Origin: Paenibacillus amylolyticus
Lineage (GTDB): Bacteria; Bacillota; Bacilli; Paenibacillales; Paenibacillaceae
Direction: 5' to 3'
Assembly: GCF_001570725.1 (NCBI RefSeq)
Contig: NZ_BCNV01000001.1
Location: 868,001 to 932,000 of the forward strand
Length of the DNA stretch: 64,000 nt
Part shown: positions 53,844 to 62,801 of the stretch, in pieces
Layout of the letters: every line of letters starts with the position of its first letter
Numbering within the stretch: position 1 is the stretch's first letter
Translations under genes and position numbers: made by a program
Notes under the pieces: generated by a model
The model's database searches: none
The model's input: only the letters and a program-made list of their open reading frames with translations
Told to the model about the DNA's origin: nothing

Positions 53844-55292
53844 ATGGGACACTCAACAATATATCCAACTGGAGCAACGCTATACAATCCGGATAAGGCT
53901 TGGGGCGGTTATACCGTCTATCAGGCAGGTGAGGAAGGCGTAGTGTTGATCGACATGAATGGTAAGGAAGTTCACCTGTGGAAAGGATTGTTAGGGTTTC
54001 CGGCCAAAATATTACCTGGCGGCTACGTGCTGGGCAGCACGGGTCGGAGAGATCCGAAGTTCGGTATTCAGGACAATGTTGATCTGGTCCAAGTGGACTG
54101 GGACGGCAACATCGTATGGAAATACAATAGCTACGAACACATCGAAGATCCGGGGTATGAGCCACTGTGGTATGCGCGCCAGCATCATGATTACCAGCGT
54201 GAGGGTAACCCGGTAGGTTACTATGCACCTGGGCTTGCGCCGAAGACGAAGAGTGGTAAAACGCTCATCCTCGCTCACAAAAATGTGAGTAACCCGCAAA
54301 TTTCAGATAAGCCATTGCTTGATGATGCCATTATCGAAGTGGATTGGGAGGGGAAGGTACTCTGGGAGTGGCTGCCTAACGAACACTTTGAAGAATTAGG
54401 TTTTGATGAAGCTGCTCGAAATGTTCTGTTCCGTGATCCGAATACACGTTCTTTCGGTCATCTGGGTGGTGGCGTTGGTGACTGGTTACATATTAATTCT
54501 GCTTCTTATGTCGGACCCAACCGTTTCTATGAAGAAGGAGACGAACGGTTCCACCCCGACAATATTATCTGGGATGCCAGAGAGGCCAACATAATCGCCA
54601 TTACAGACAGACAGAGTGGAAAGATCGTGTGGAGATTAGGGCCAGACTATACTTCACCTGAGGCGAAGCATATCGGCACGATCATCGGGCAGCATCATGC
54701 ACATATTATTCCTCAGGGTCTGCCGGGAGAAGGGAACTTGCTCGTATTCGACAACGGCGGCTGGGCAGGTTACGGCCTTCCAAATCCGGCTTCCCCATTT
54801 GGATTGAAACATGCGATTCGGGATCACTCGCGTGTGCTGGAAATTAACCCAGTCACCCTGGAGATTGTCTGGCAATATACCTCGGCAGAAGCAGGTTTCT
54901 CGGTTCCGACGGATTCCTATAAATTTTATAGCCCATACATCAGTTCCGCCCAGCGTTTACCTAACGGCAACACCCTAATAACCGAAGGTTCCAATGGCAG
55001 ATTGTTCGAAGTGACAGCGGAGCATGAGCTGGTCTGGGAGTATGTCTCCCCATACACGGATGGGCGGAATACCAATATGGTCTATCGCTCATATCGAGTT
55101 CCTTATCAGTGGGTTCCGCAGTTGGAAAAACCGGAGGAAGTTGCCATCGAAGCTATTGATGTCTCCACCTACAGGGTGCCGGGAGCAGCACCCAAAGGTT
55201 CTGCATCCATCGTGAGCGTAGAGACAACTCTTCCATTTGTGGAGGGTGCAGCCTGTGTGGCAACGTCGGATGAAGGCAAGTCAGGCGGTTAG
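53844..55292 (+). CDS. Arylsulfotransferase (ASST)-like beta-propeller protein
   Basis: This 482-residue protein has a propeller architecture. Five recognisable strands with the pattern DxxGxIVWxY (about 86-94, 168-176, 258-265, 338-345 and 393-400) are interspersed with histidine-rich loops. These are RQHHDY near 115, DWLHINS near 216 and GQHHAHIIP near 282-290. The pattern matches the ASST family, which transfers sulfate from one phenol to another through a catalytic His. E. coli ASST is periplasmic, but no signal peptide is seen here, so this one is probably cytoplasmic. It lies between MarR and an ABC importer. GGGGAGAG precedes the ATG. Confidence 0.78.
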   Translation: MGHSTIYPTGATLYNPDKAWGGYTVYQAGEEGVVLIDMNGKEVHLWKGLLGFPAKILPGGYVLGSTGRRDPKFGIQDNVDLVQVDWDGNIVWKYNSYEHIEDPGYEPLWYARQHHDYQREGNPVGYYAPGLAPKTKSGKTLILAHKNVSNPQISDKPLLDDAIIEVDWEGKVLWEWLPNEHFEELGFDEAARNVLFRDPNTRSFGHLGGGVGDWLHINSASYVGPNRFYEEGDERFHPDNIIWDAREANIIAITDRQSGKIVWRLGPDYTSPEAKHIGTIIGQHHAHIIPQGLPGEGNLLVFDNGGWAGYGLPNPASPFGLKHAIRDHSRVLEINPVTLEIVWQYTSAEAGFSVPTDSYKFYSPYISSAQRLPNGNTLITEGSNGRLFEVTAEHELVWEYVSPYTDGRNTNMVYRSYRVPYQWVPQLEKPEEVAIEAIDVSTYRVPGAAPKGSASIVSVETTLPFVEGAACVATSDEGKSGG

Positions 55293-55331
55293 GCGTCAAG
55301 AATCATGACTAGATCGAATGGGGTGTATATT

Positions 55332-56360
55332 GTGAGAAAACCATCCATAGTAAATGGCATATTGATATTATTCCTGGCTACGGCACTCCTATTATCTGGA
55401 TGCAGTTCAAACGCAGCAGGTTCGGGAACCCAAGCCGCTACCGGCAAAAATGCCGATAATGTAAAAATTCGAATCGCAGATACGAGTACCAATCCCACGT
55501 TCAGGGTAGCCATTGCCAAAGGTTTCTTTGAAAAAAGGGGCATTGATGCAGAAAGTATTACGTTTGGTTCGCCGGCTGAAGGTGTAAATGCACTATTTAT
55601 CAAACAGGTAGATATTGCGTATGGGGCCGATTTCCCCGTTTTGAATGCTCTGGCTAAAGGAGAATATTCAGTGATCGCTTCTGCAGGTCAGGCTACTGAT
55701 GAAGCGGCAGCCGCCTGGAAGCTATATGCAAGGGAAGGAATTCAGAGCGGAGCGGATTTGAAAGGCAAGAAAGTGAGTTTCATTCGAGGTACATTTATTC
55801 CGTATCTATGGGATGAATATTTGAAAGATCAGGGATTAGCGCTCAGTGATGTGACGCAAATTGGTCAGGGGGCTTTTGATGAGTCCTACATCGCACTGAA
55901 ACAGGGAGACCTTGATGCCACTTGGGTAATCGGTTCCGCGTTAACTGATAAATTCGATGCACTCGAAGGAGTGCATCAGCTGACGGATATGTCCGAAACG
56001 CCTATACGCCTTGGTATGGGACTGATATCGAGTAATGAATTCATTCAGGCGAATCCCGAAACAGTAAGTGATTTTCTTGCGGCGCTTGATGAGGCATCCA
56101 CGTATGCACAAGCGCATCCTGAAGAGGTTGCAGATCTGATGTATAAAGAGACCAAACAGCCTAAAGATGCCACGTTGAAAGACCTTCCAATCAATCCATG
56201 GGAAGTTGGATTTACGCAGGCCTCTTATGATAGTTTGGCAGGTCAGAAGCAATATATGGTGGATACCGGAATCATTGAGCAGGATTTTGATCTCGATACC
56301 AAACTGAATCTGACTTCTCTCCAACAGGCGCTACCGGATAAAGTGACTTATAGTAAATAA
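55332..56360 (+). CDS. ABC transporter substrate-binding lipoprotein (SsuA/TauA/NMT1 type)
   Basis: This 342-residue protein has a signal peptide and lipobox LLSGC (Cys24). A type II periplasmic-binding domain follows, with KIRIADTSTNPTFRVAIAKGFFEKRGIDAESITFGS, typical of sulfonate, taurine and pyrimidine-precursor binders. I prefer GTG 55332, which gives a normal-length signal peptide with GGGGTG upstream; ATG 55305 is an in-frame alternative. It lies 39 nt after the ASST-like gene and just before the ATPase gene. Confidence 0.85.
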   Translation: MRKPSIVNGILILFLATALLLSGCSSNAAGSGTQAATGKNADNVKIRIADTSTNPTFRVAIAKGFFEKRGIDAESITFGSPAEGVNALFIKQVDIAYGADFPVLNALAKGEYSVIASAGQATDEAAAAWKLYAREGIQSGADLKGKKVSFIRGTFIPYLWDEYLKDQGLALSDVTQIGQGAFDESYIALKQGDLDATWVIGSALTDKFDALEGVHQLTDMSETPIRLGMGLISSNEFIQANPETVSDFLAALDEASTYAQAHPEEVADLMYKETKQPKDATLKDLPINPWEVGFTQASYDSLAGQKQYMVDTGIIEQDFDLDTKLNLTSLQQALPDKVTYSK

Positions 56361-56387
56361 TTTATATTCGAATGGGAGGTGTCCGTT

Positions 56388-57164
56388 ATGTCTTTACCTG
56401 CAACTCAGCATACCATTCATATTGAACAGCTGCGGAAAACGTATCATGCCCCGAGCAATGGGGATGTGCATTATATCATTAAGGATGTCGATCTGGTCAT
56501 CAAGGGAGGAGAATTCTTTGTCCTGCTTGGTCCCAGCGGGTGCGGGAAGTCAACGCTGCTGAACATGATCGCGGGTTTTATCTCCAAGTCGGGTGGACAG
56601 CTCAAGGTGGACAACAAGGAGATTGACAGACCGGGTAGGGATCGGGCGATGGTATTCCAGCAGGCGGATTCGTCTCTCTTTCCATGGTTAACTGTGAGGG
56701 AGAATGTTGAATTCGGGCTTCGAATGTCCAAGGTGCCTAAGACACAACGACGTGAGATCTCTGATCGTTACATTCAGCTTGTTGGACTGAGTGCTCATGA
56801 GGGCAAATTTCCAAAAGAGCTATCAGGTGGTATGAAGCAGCGGGTTCAATTGGCCCGGGTACTTGCGAATGACTCGGCGATCTTGCTGATGGATGAGCCA
56901 TTCGGTGCACTGGACGCGATGACGCGGCGGACCATGCAGAAGGAACTGGTGAATATCTGGAAAGAAACTCATAAGACCGTTATTTTTGTCACCCACGATA
57001 TTCAGGAAGCACTGTTGCTTGGTGAGCGCATAGGCATTATGTCCGTAGGTCCATCTTCGAATATAACGGATATTTACCACAACAACTTACCTTACCCGAG
57101 GAACATCGCCTCGTCTGAGTTCAACACTTTGTATGACCGAATTCAAGGCCACTTTGAAGAATAA
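56388..57164 (+). CDS. ABC transporter ATPase (SsuB/TauB type)
   Basis: This 258-residue ATPase has all motifs: Walker A GPSGCGKST (about 52-60), a Q-loop (VFQQADSSLFPWLTVREN), signature LSGGMKQRVQLARVL and Walker B ILLMDEPFGALD, then the H-loop VTHDI. The FPWLTV Q-loop is typical of nitrate/sulfonate/taurine importers. I chose ATG 56388 with GGGAGGT seven bases upstream, 27 nt after the binding protein. Confidence 0.93.
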   Translation: MSLPATQHTIHIEQLRKTYHAPSNGDVHYIIKDVDLVIKGGEFFVLLGPSGCGKSTLLNMIAGFISKSGGQLKVDNKEIDRPGRDRAMVFQQADSSLFPWLTVRENVEFGLRMSKVPKTQRREISDRYIQLVGLSAHEGKFPKELSGGMKQRVQLARVLANDSAILLMDEPFGALDAMTRRTMQKELVNIWKETHKTVIFVTHDIQEALLLGERIGIMSVGPSSNITDIYHNNLPYPRNIASSEFNTLYDRIQGHFEE

Positions 57165-57181
57165 CTGAGGTGATATGTGAG

Positions 57182-57955
57182 ATGAAATGGTTGGAGAAAA
57201 AATGGGTGTCAATCCCGCTTCTATGGGTAACGGTCATCTTAATCTGGCAGCTCGGTGCCCTCATCTATGGGCCTGACGTAATCCCTGGTCCGTGGCACAC
57301 GATTCTGGGAGCACGTGAACTGATTGCTGATGGTACCCTGATGCAGTATATCGGAATCAGCTTCACTCGTGTATTGGCGGGCTGGGTACTCGGAAGCATC
57401 ATTGCTATCCCGGTAGGGCTGATTATTGGCAAAGTTCATCTCATCCGGCTGTTCGCGGAACCGTTCCTTAACTTTATACGTTTTATCCCGCCGATCGCCT
57501 TTATTACCTTATTTCTGGTGTGGTTCGGTATTGGAGAACAATCTAAGATCGCGCTTATTATGTACGCAACCTTCTTCATTGTTGTGCTGAATACACTGAC
57601 AGGTGTACTCTCCGTTGAAGAAGATAAAATCCGGTCGGCCCGCAGTATGGGAGCTAATGAACGGCAGATTCTGCTGCATGTGATTGTTCCGGCAACAACC
57701 CCGTATATCTTCACGGGTGTGAGACTGGCGATGGGAACTTCTTATATGGCCATAATCGGTGCTGAGATGATTGCCTCGAATGAGGGAGTCGGTTACTTGA
57801 TCTGGAATTCAAGACTCTTTTTCCGGACGGATTGGATCTTTGTCGGGCTGATTTCCCTGGGCTTTATGGGATTCCTGACGGATCGATTGTTCAACTGGTT
57901 TGGTCGCAGAGTACTCTACCGATATGGAGTCATTGGAGGAGCAAAGCGGGTCTGA
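57182..57955 (+). CDS. ABC transporter permease (SsuC/TauC type)
   Basis: This 257-residue protein has about six membrane helices and the importer EAA loop SARSMGANERQILLHVIVPATTPYIFTGVRLAMG. The ending resembles SsuC/TauC, with LIWNSRLFFRTDWIFVGLISLG. It forms the channel for the SBP and ATPase above. I chose ATG 57182, eight bases after GAGGTGA. It is the last gene of the operon. Confidence 0.92.
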   Translation: MKWLEKKWVSIPLLWVTVILIWQLGALIYGPDVIPGPWHTILGARELIADGTLMQYIGISFTRVLAGWVLGSIIAIPVGLIIGKVHLIRLFAEPFLNFIRFIPPIAFITLFLVWFGIGEQSKIALIMYATFFIVVLNTLTGVLSVEEDKIRSARSMGANERQILLHVIVPATTPYIFTGVRLAMGTSYMAIIGAEMIASNEGVGYLIWNSRLFFRTDWIFVGLISLGFMGFLTDRLFNWFGRRVLYRYGVIGGAKRV

Positions 57956-58029
57956 ATTAGAACCTAGGAACACCGAATTACAGACGTTACTTGAAAAGGG
58001 AAGATATCTTGTTTTAACGTTTAATCAAT

Positions 58030-58072
58030 AACCTGTTTTGGTACTTCTACACGAGGCCAAAACAGGTTTTTT
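58030..58072 (+). terminator. Terminator of the MarR-ASST-ABC operon
   Basis: AACCTGTTTTGG pairs perfectly with CCAAAACAGGTT, and a T-run follows. Confidence 0.93.
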
Positions 58073-58183
58073 GTGTGCTGGCGTAAGGAGTTTCGGCATT
58101 GGCATCAAACCGTGGTATAATTGAATTTCAAAAATACAATAAACGTCATGCGGGCTGTACATACGCTGCATGCAGGAGACATT

Positions 58184-58993
58184 ATGGATTGGATTATTGG
58201 CGCCGTATGCGCTTCTATGGTGGCAGGTGCTGCCTATGCAAAAAAGTCGCTAACCCTGTCTGGCTGCCTGGCAGCCATCATGATGGGAACGATATATTAC
58301 GGAGCGGGTAACCTGTTCTGGTTTGGCACGTTATTGTTGTTTTTCATTACTTCAACGTTGCTCTCCAGATTTCGTAAAGATCGGAAGCAGGAGCTGGAGA
58401 AATCCTATGCCAAGTCAGGAAATCGGGATGCCGGACAAGTGATGGCTAATGGTGGGATGGGCATGTTCCTATGTCTGGGATACTGGATCTTTCCACATCC
58501 GGCATGGGTATATGCTTTCATTGGAGTAATGGCTACCGTTACATCAGATACATGGGCAACCGAACTTGGGAGTCTCAGTCGCAAGCCGCCGCGCTCTGTT
58601 CTCACATGGAAGGTACTTACGCCAGGTGCTTCAGGAGGTGTCTCACTTCTCGGCACCGTGGCTGCAGCCGTAGGCGGGGCACTGATTGGTGCGGGAGCAT
58701 TCTTGTTTTCCTGGATCGCCGGGATAGAAGGGCTTGGTCTGTTTAGTTGGACTTTTGTCGGCCTTGTAGGTGGGTTGGCAGGTGCTTTTGCCGATTCCTA
58801 TCTGGGCGCAACGGTGCAGATGATGTATCGTTGTACCGTGTGTGGCCGTGAAGTTGAGGTACATGAACATTGCGGGCATCCGACGGTTCGGGCTCGTGGC
58901 TGGGCATGGATGAGTAACGACCTGGTGAACGTGCTTAGCTCGGTGATCGGTGGATGTGTGGCGATTGGTTTAGGTAACATTTTGGCGTTGTAA
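58184..58993 (+). CDS. DUF92 family integral membrane protein
   Basis: This 269-residue protein has about six membrane segments. It carries the DUF92/TMEM19 pattern GCLAAIMMGTIYYGAGNLFWFGTLLLFFITSTLLSRF with the conserved NGG (MANGGMG), SDTWATELG and GGVSLLGT motifs. Relatives include the plant phytyl-phosphate kinase VTE6, which suggests a CTP-dependent isoprenoid kinase, but this is distant inference. A CxxC...C-H region (YRCTVCGREVEVHEHCGH) may bind metal. I chose ATG 58184 with CAGGAG five bases upstream. Confidence 0.85.
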   Translation: MDWIIGAVCASMVAGAAYAKKSLTLSGCLAAIMMGTIYYGAGNLFWFGTLLLFFITSTLLSRFRKDRKQELEKSYAKSGNRDAGQVMANGGMGMFLCLGYWIFPHPAWVYAFIGVMATVTSDTWATELGSLSRKPPRSVLTWKVLTPGASGGVSLLGTVAAAVGGALIGAGAFLFSWIAGIEGLGLFSWTFVGLVGGLAGAFADSYLGATVQMMYRCTVCGREVEVHEHCGHPTVRARGWAWMSNDLVNVLSSVIGGCVAIGLGNILAL

Positions 58994-59005
58994 GGGGGAG
59001 TACAT

Positions 59006-59584
59006 TTGAGCACGGTACAGGGAGACAAATCGGAGGCTATTTTGGATGCGGCCTATGGAATTTTTGGCTCGAAAGGTTTTTATGAGACGAAAATGTCTGA
59101 TATTGCAGACGAAGCGGGCATCGCAAAAGGCACCATTTACTTATATTTCAAAAGCAAGGAACAATTATTTATCGCAGTATCCAAGCGCGACTGTAACAGC
59201 TTTATCAGCCGCCTTGAATATGCTTTGAACTCGCATGAGAACACAGGTGATAAACTTGGAGCAATAGCCAAGACACATCTTACGTATTATTATGAGCGCC
59301 GCAATCATACCAAGCTCTTTTTTATGGCACCCAATAATGATCCGGATCTGATGAAATTCATGAAGGCATTTATGAATCAATACATGAGCATGGTGTGTGA
59401 AGTACTGGAAAGTGCAAATGTACCTGAGCCTGTATTACTCGCTGAAGCCTACATTGGAATTCTGGACCGGCTGAAGATGGATATTATGTTGAATCCGGAG
59501 TTCAATGAAGAACATCTGAACAAACGAATTGCTTTTGCAGCAGCATTGTTTCTGGACGGATGCCGTTCTTTTTTACAAGTGTAA
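59006..59584 (+). CDS. TetR-family transcriptional regulator
   Basis: This 192-residue protein has the TetR HTH, KSEAILDAAYGIFGSKGFYETKMSDIADEAGIAKGTIYLYFKSKEQLFIAV (about 8-58). A helical ligand-binding domain follows. It starts with TTG 59006, five bases after AAGGGGGAG, and 12 nt after the DUF92 gene, so the two are probably co-transcribed. The ABC-F gene 60 nt downstream may be in the same unit. The ligand is unknown. Confidence 0.9.
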   Translation: MSTVQGDKSEAILDAAYGIFGSKGFYETKMSDIADEAGIAKGTIYLYFKSKEQLFIAVSKRDCNSFISRLEYALNSHENTGDKLGAIAKTHLTYYYERRNHTKLFFMAPNNDPDLMKFMKAFMNQYMSMVCEVLESANVPEPVLLAEAYIGILDRLKMDIMLNPEFNEEHLNKRIAFAAALFLDGCRSFLQV

Positions 59585-59644
59585 AGTGATTGCACAGATG
59601 TACATGATATTGAATTTTAATTTACAGAGAAGTGGGTACGAGCA

Positions 59645-61576
59645 ATGAACATAATGACGGTAGAGCAAATTGCAAAAAGTTATGGCGAAAAAATATTGTT
59701 CAAGGATGCTTCATTTGGCATGGCTGATCAGGACAAGATTGGTGTCGTTGGGGTAAATGGGACCGGTAAATCTACGTTCTTGCGTGTGATTTCTGGTATG
59801 GAACCTGCAGATGCGGGACAGATCTCGATCGGTAATGACGTACGTATTCAGTTCCTGGCACAGAATCCGGATTTCAATCCGGATAATACGGTACTGCAAC
59901 AAGTATTCGAAGGTGACAGCATGGAAATGAAAACCGTGCGTGAATATACGGAAACGATGGAATTAATGGAACTGAATTCGTCCGATCAAGCCTTGCAAGA
60001 GCGGTTATTACGCTTAAATCAGCAAATGGAGCAGCTTCAGCTCTGGCAGATGGAGAGCGAAGCGAAGAGCATTTTGTCCAAACTGGGTATTCGTCAATTC
60101 GATGCACTGATGGGCACATTGTCTGGTGGACAACGCAAAAGGGTAGCACTCGCTGCTGCGCTGATTCATCCTTGCGAACTGCTCATTCTGGATGAGCCGA
60201 CGAACCATATTGATAACGATTCGGTCGTTTGGTTGGAGCAGTACTTGCAGAAGCGCCGCGGCGCACTGCTTATGATTACGCATGATCGGTATTTCCTGGA
60301 TCGTGTGGCGAATGTCATGCTGGAATTGGATCATGGACGTTTGTTCCGATACGAAGCCAACTATACACGTTTCCTGGAATTGAAAGCGGAGCGGGAAGAA
60401 CGGGAAGCCTCTTCCGAACAGAAGCGTAAGAACCTGCTTCGGACAGAGCTTGCGTGGATTCGTCGTGGTGCCAAGGCACGGACAACGAAACAAAAAGCGA
60501 GAATTGATCGCTTCGAGCAACTTAAAGATCAACAAGGAATCCAGCGCTCAGGTTCATTGGAAGTATCGGTTGGCTCCACTCGTTTGGGTAAAAAGATTCT
60601 GGAGATCGAACATCTTTCCAAATCCGTGGGTGGCCGCAAGCTGATCGAAGATCTGAGTTATATTGCCGTACCTGGAGATCGGGTAGGGATTGTCGGACCG
60701 AATGGTAGTGGTAAGTCCACGTTGTTACAGATGATATCTGGCAAGTTGGAACCCGATGCAGGCGTGGTTGACGTCGGTCCTACGGTCAATCTGGGCTACT
60801 TCACACAGGAGCATCAGGAGATGGATGAAACTCTTCGTGTGATTGAGTACATCAAGGAAGTTGCCGAGAATGTGAAAACAGCCGATGGCTCTCTGATTAC
60901 AGCATCCCAGATGCTGGAGCGGTTCCTGTTTACCCCAGCCTCCCAGTGGACGCCAATCTCCCGTCTCTCAGGTGGAGAGAAGCGTCGTCTATATCTGCTG
61001 CGTGTGCTGATGGCTGCGCCGAATGTATTGCTGCTGGATGAGCCGACGAATGATCTGGACATCCAGACACTCGCTGTACTTGAAGACTATCTGGATGATT
61101 TCCCTGGTGTTGTCTTTGTGGTATCCCATGATCGCTATTTCCTTGATCGTACTGTGGATAAAGTGTTGTCTTTTGAGGGCAACGGTGCTGTACGTGTACA
61201 CGTCGGCGACTACAGTGAATATGCGGAATGGATGCTAAAAAATGCGCCTGGAGCTGCTCAAGAGAGTGACACAGGAGCAGCGAAGGTGAAGCAGTCATCG
61301 GAGAAAACGGCTCCCGCTGTGTCAGCGGCTAAACCGAAGTTGAAATTCAGCTTCAAGGAGCAACGTGAATACGACCAGATTGATGAAAATATTGAAAAGG
61401 CTGAAGCCAATCTTGTCCGGATTAATAAAGAGATGGAAGAGTCATTTAGTGATTCTGCCCGTCTTCAGGAGTTGATGGCTGAGCAGGTTGAGGCGGAGCG
61501 TCATCTGGACGAATTGATGGAACGCTGGACCGTTCTGAATGAACTTGCAGAGCAGATTGAACAGAGCAAGTCTTGA
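59645..61576 (+). CDS. ABC-F ATPase, Uup/YfmR type
   Basis: This 643-residue protein has two ABC cassettes and no membrane segments. Cassette 1 has GVNGTGKST, LSGGQRKR and LDEPTNHID. Cassette 2 has GPNGSGKST, LSGGEKRR and LDEPTNDLD. The inter-domain linker is basic (RRGAKARTTKQKARIDRFE). A C-terminal coiled coil, FSFKEQREYDQIDENIEKAEANL, is typical of Uup. ABC-F proteins act on ribosomes; Uup/YfmR is linked to resolving stalled translation and ribosome assembly. The ribosome binding site is weak; ATG 59654 is also possible. Confidence 0.93.
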   Translation: MNIMTVEQIAKSYGEKILFKDASFGMADQDKIGVVGVNGTGKSTFLRVISGMEPADAGQISIGNDVRIQFLAQNPDFNPDNTVLQQVFEGDSMEMKTVREYTETMELMELNSSDQALQERLLRLNQQMEQLQLWQMESEAKSILSKLGIRQFDALMGTLSGGQRKRVALAAALIHPCELLILDEPTNHIDNDSVVWLEQYLQKRRGALLMITHDRYFLDRVANVMLELDHGRLFRYEANYTRFLELKAEREEREASSEQKRKNLLRTELAWIRRGAKARTTKQKARIDRFEQLKDQQGIQRSGSLEVSVGSTRLGKKILEIEHLSKSVGGRKLIEDLSYIAVPGDRVGIVGPNGSGKSTLLQMISGKLEPDAGVVDVGPTVNLGYFTQEHQEMDETLRVIEYIKEVAENVKTADGSLITASQMLERFLFTPASQWTPISRLSGGEKRRLYLLRVLMAAPNVLLLDEPTNDLDIQTLAVLEDYLDDFPGVVFVVSHDRYFLDRTVDKVLSFEGNGAVRVHVGDYSEYAEWMLKNAPGAAQESDTGAAKVKQSSEKTAPAVSAAKPKLKFSFKEQREYDQIDENIEKAEANLVRINKEMEESFSDSARLQELMAEQVEAERHLDELMERWTVLNELAEQIEQSKS

Positions 61577-61738
61577 TTTATGAGTAATCATCGCCCTTTC
61601 TTCCTTAGTGACGTTATGTCGCATAGGAGGAGAGGGTGTTTTTTTGTCTGCGAATTTGCGATTTAATGTGAAACGTTTAGTATATTCATTACGTTGTATA
61701 AGTAAAGAATTCCATAGAAGGGAGAGAACACCACACTT

Positions 61739-62677
61739 ATGTATAAGGAAATTAATGAACAGTTGGCAGTGCTCAAGGAAAAGGGGAGAATTTACGAGAA
61801 ATGGACCAAGCGTCTGGAGAAGCTTCAAACGGAGGAAAGCGAATGGGAAGCAAAGGTAAAGCGTCGGCTGGAGCATCTCCAGAAGGAGCAGAAGGACGTT
61901 GATCGACTGAACAGTATGACATTGTCAGCATTTTTCTATCAACTGATTGGCAAGAAGACAGAGCAGCTGGAGAAGGAAGAGCTGGAACTCATGGAGAGCA
62001 AGGCTGCATACGACACTGCTTGTCGCATGTTACAAGACGTACAGGAGCAACGCATTCATGTGGAGCAGGAGTTGGAGGGCGGGCGGCAGTATCAGTACTG
62101 GCAGAGTGACTACAACGCTCTGTGGGGGAAGAAGGAAGGGCGTCTGCTGGACCGGGATGAGGAATTGCAACAGATGGCTGAGAATAGGGAGCATCTGGCG
62201 AGCGAGCTACAGGAACTGGATGAAGCTTTCCGGGAGGGAGAATACCTGCTCTATGCCCTTGAGCGTGCAGAGAAGGCATTGGCTTCGGCAGGCAATTGGG
62301 GCGTATATGACATGATGGGTGGTGGGGTGATCTCCACACATATCAAGCGAGGACGAATGGATGATGCGCAGGTCGCGATCATGGATGCAGGTAAGCGTCT
62401 GCGACGTTTTCAGAAGGAACTGGAGGATGTCGAGATGGCAGTACACGCGGATCTGCATCTGGGAGGCCTGCTTTCATTCGCAGACTATTTCTTCGATAAC
62501 CTCTTCGTGGACTGGATGGTTCAGGACAAGATTCGCAAAGCCGAACGTCAGGTGAAGGATGGACTGAGCGCGGTTCGGAAAACCATGCATGTGTTGAGAG
62601 ATGAAATGCGTGACCATAAGGCAGAGTTAGAGATATTGGATCATAAATATCATGCATATGTGGAACAGGCAGATTAA
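61739..62677 (+). CDS. Coiled-coil protein of unknown function
   Basis: This 312-residue protein is mostly charged coiled coil (about 1-60, 70-185 and 255-305). A central uncharged segment, SAGNWGVYDMMGGGVISTHIKRGRMDDAQ (about 182-210), and a hydrophobic patch, LHLGGLLSFADYFFDNLFVDWMV (about 239-261), interrupt it. I do not recognise a family. GGGAGAG lies 12 bases before the ATG, which is rather far. It lies between the ABC-F gene and the convergent M42 gene and has its own terminator. Confidence 0.75.
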   Translation: MYKEINEQLAVLKEKGRIYEKWTKRLEKLQTEESEWEAKVKRRLEHLQKEQKDVDRLNSMTLSAFFYQLIGKKTEQLEKEELELMESKAAYDTACRMLQDVQEQRIHVEQELEGGRQYQYWQSDYNALWGKKEGRLLDRDEELQQMAENREHLASELQELDEAFREGEYLLYALERAEKALASAGNWGVYDMMGGGVISTHIKRGRMDDAQVAIMDAGKRLRRFQKELEDVEMAVHADLHLGGLLSFADYFFDNLFVDWMVQDKIRKAERQVKDGLSAVRKTMHVLRDEMRDHKAELEILDHKYHAYVEQAD

Positions 62678-62687
62678 GAGACATGAC

Positions 62688-62743
62688 AAAAAAGGACACT
62701 TCCGATTGTGCACCGATTTACTGTGCTTGGAAGTGTCCTTTTT
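62688..62743. terminator. Bidirectional terminator
   Basis: AAAAAAGGACACTTCC and GGAAGTGTCCTTTTT form a perfect long stem between convergent genes. Confidence 0.95.
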
Positions 62744-62801
62744 GGTTAGACAAGACATATAGATGTCATCCATCATGATTTCGTAGGTAATGGATTCTGT
62801 T

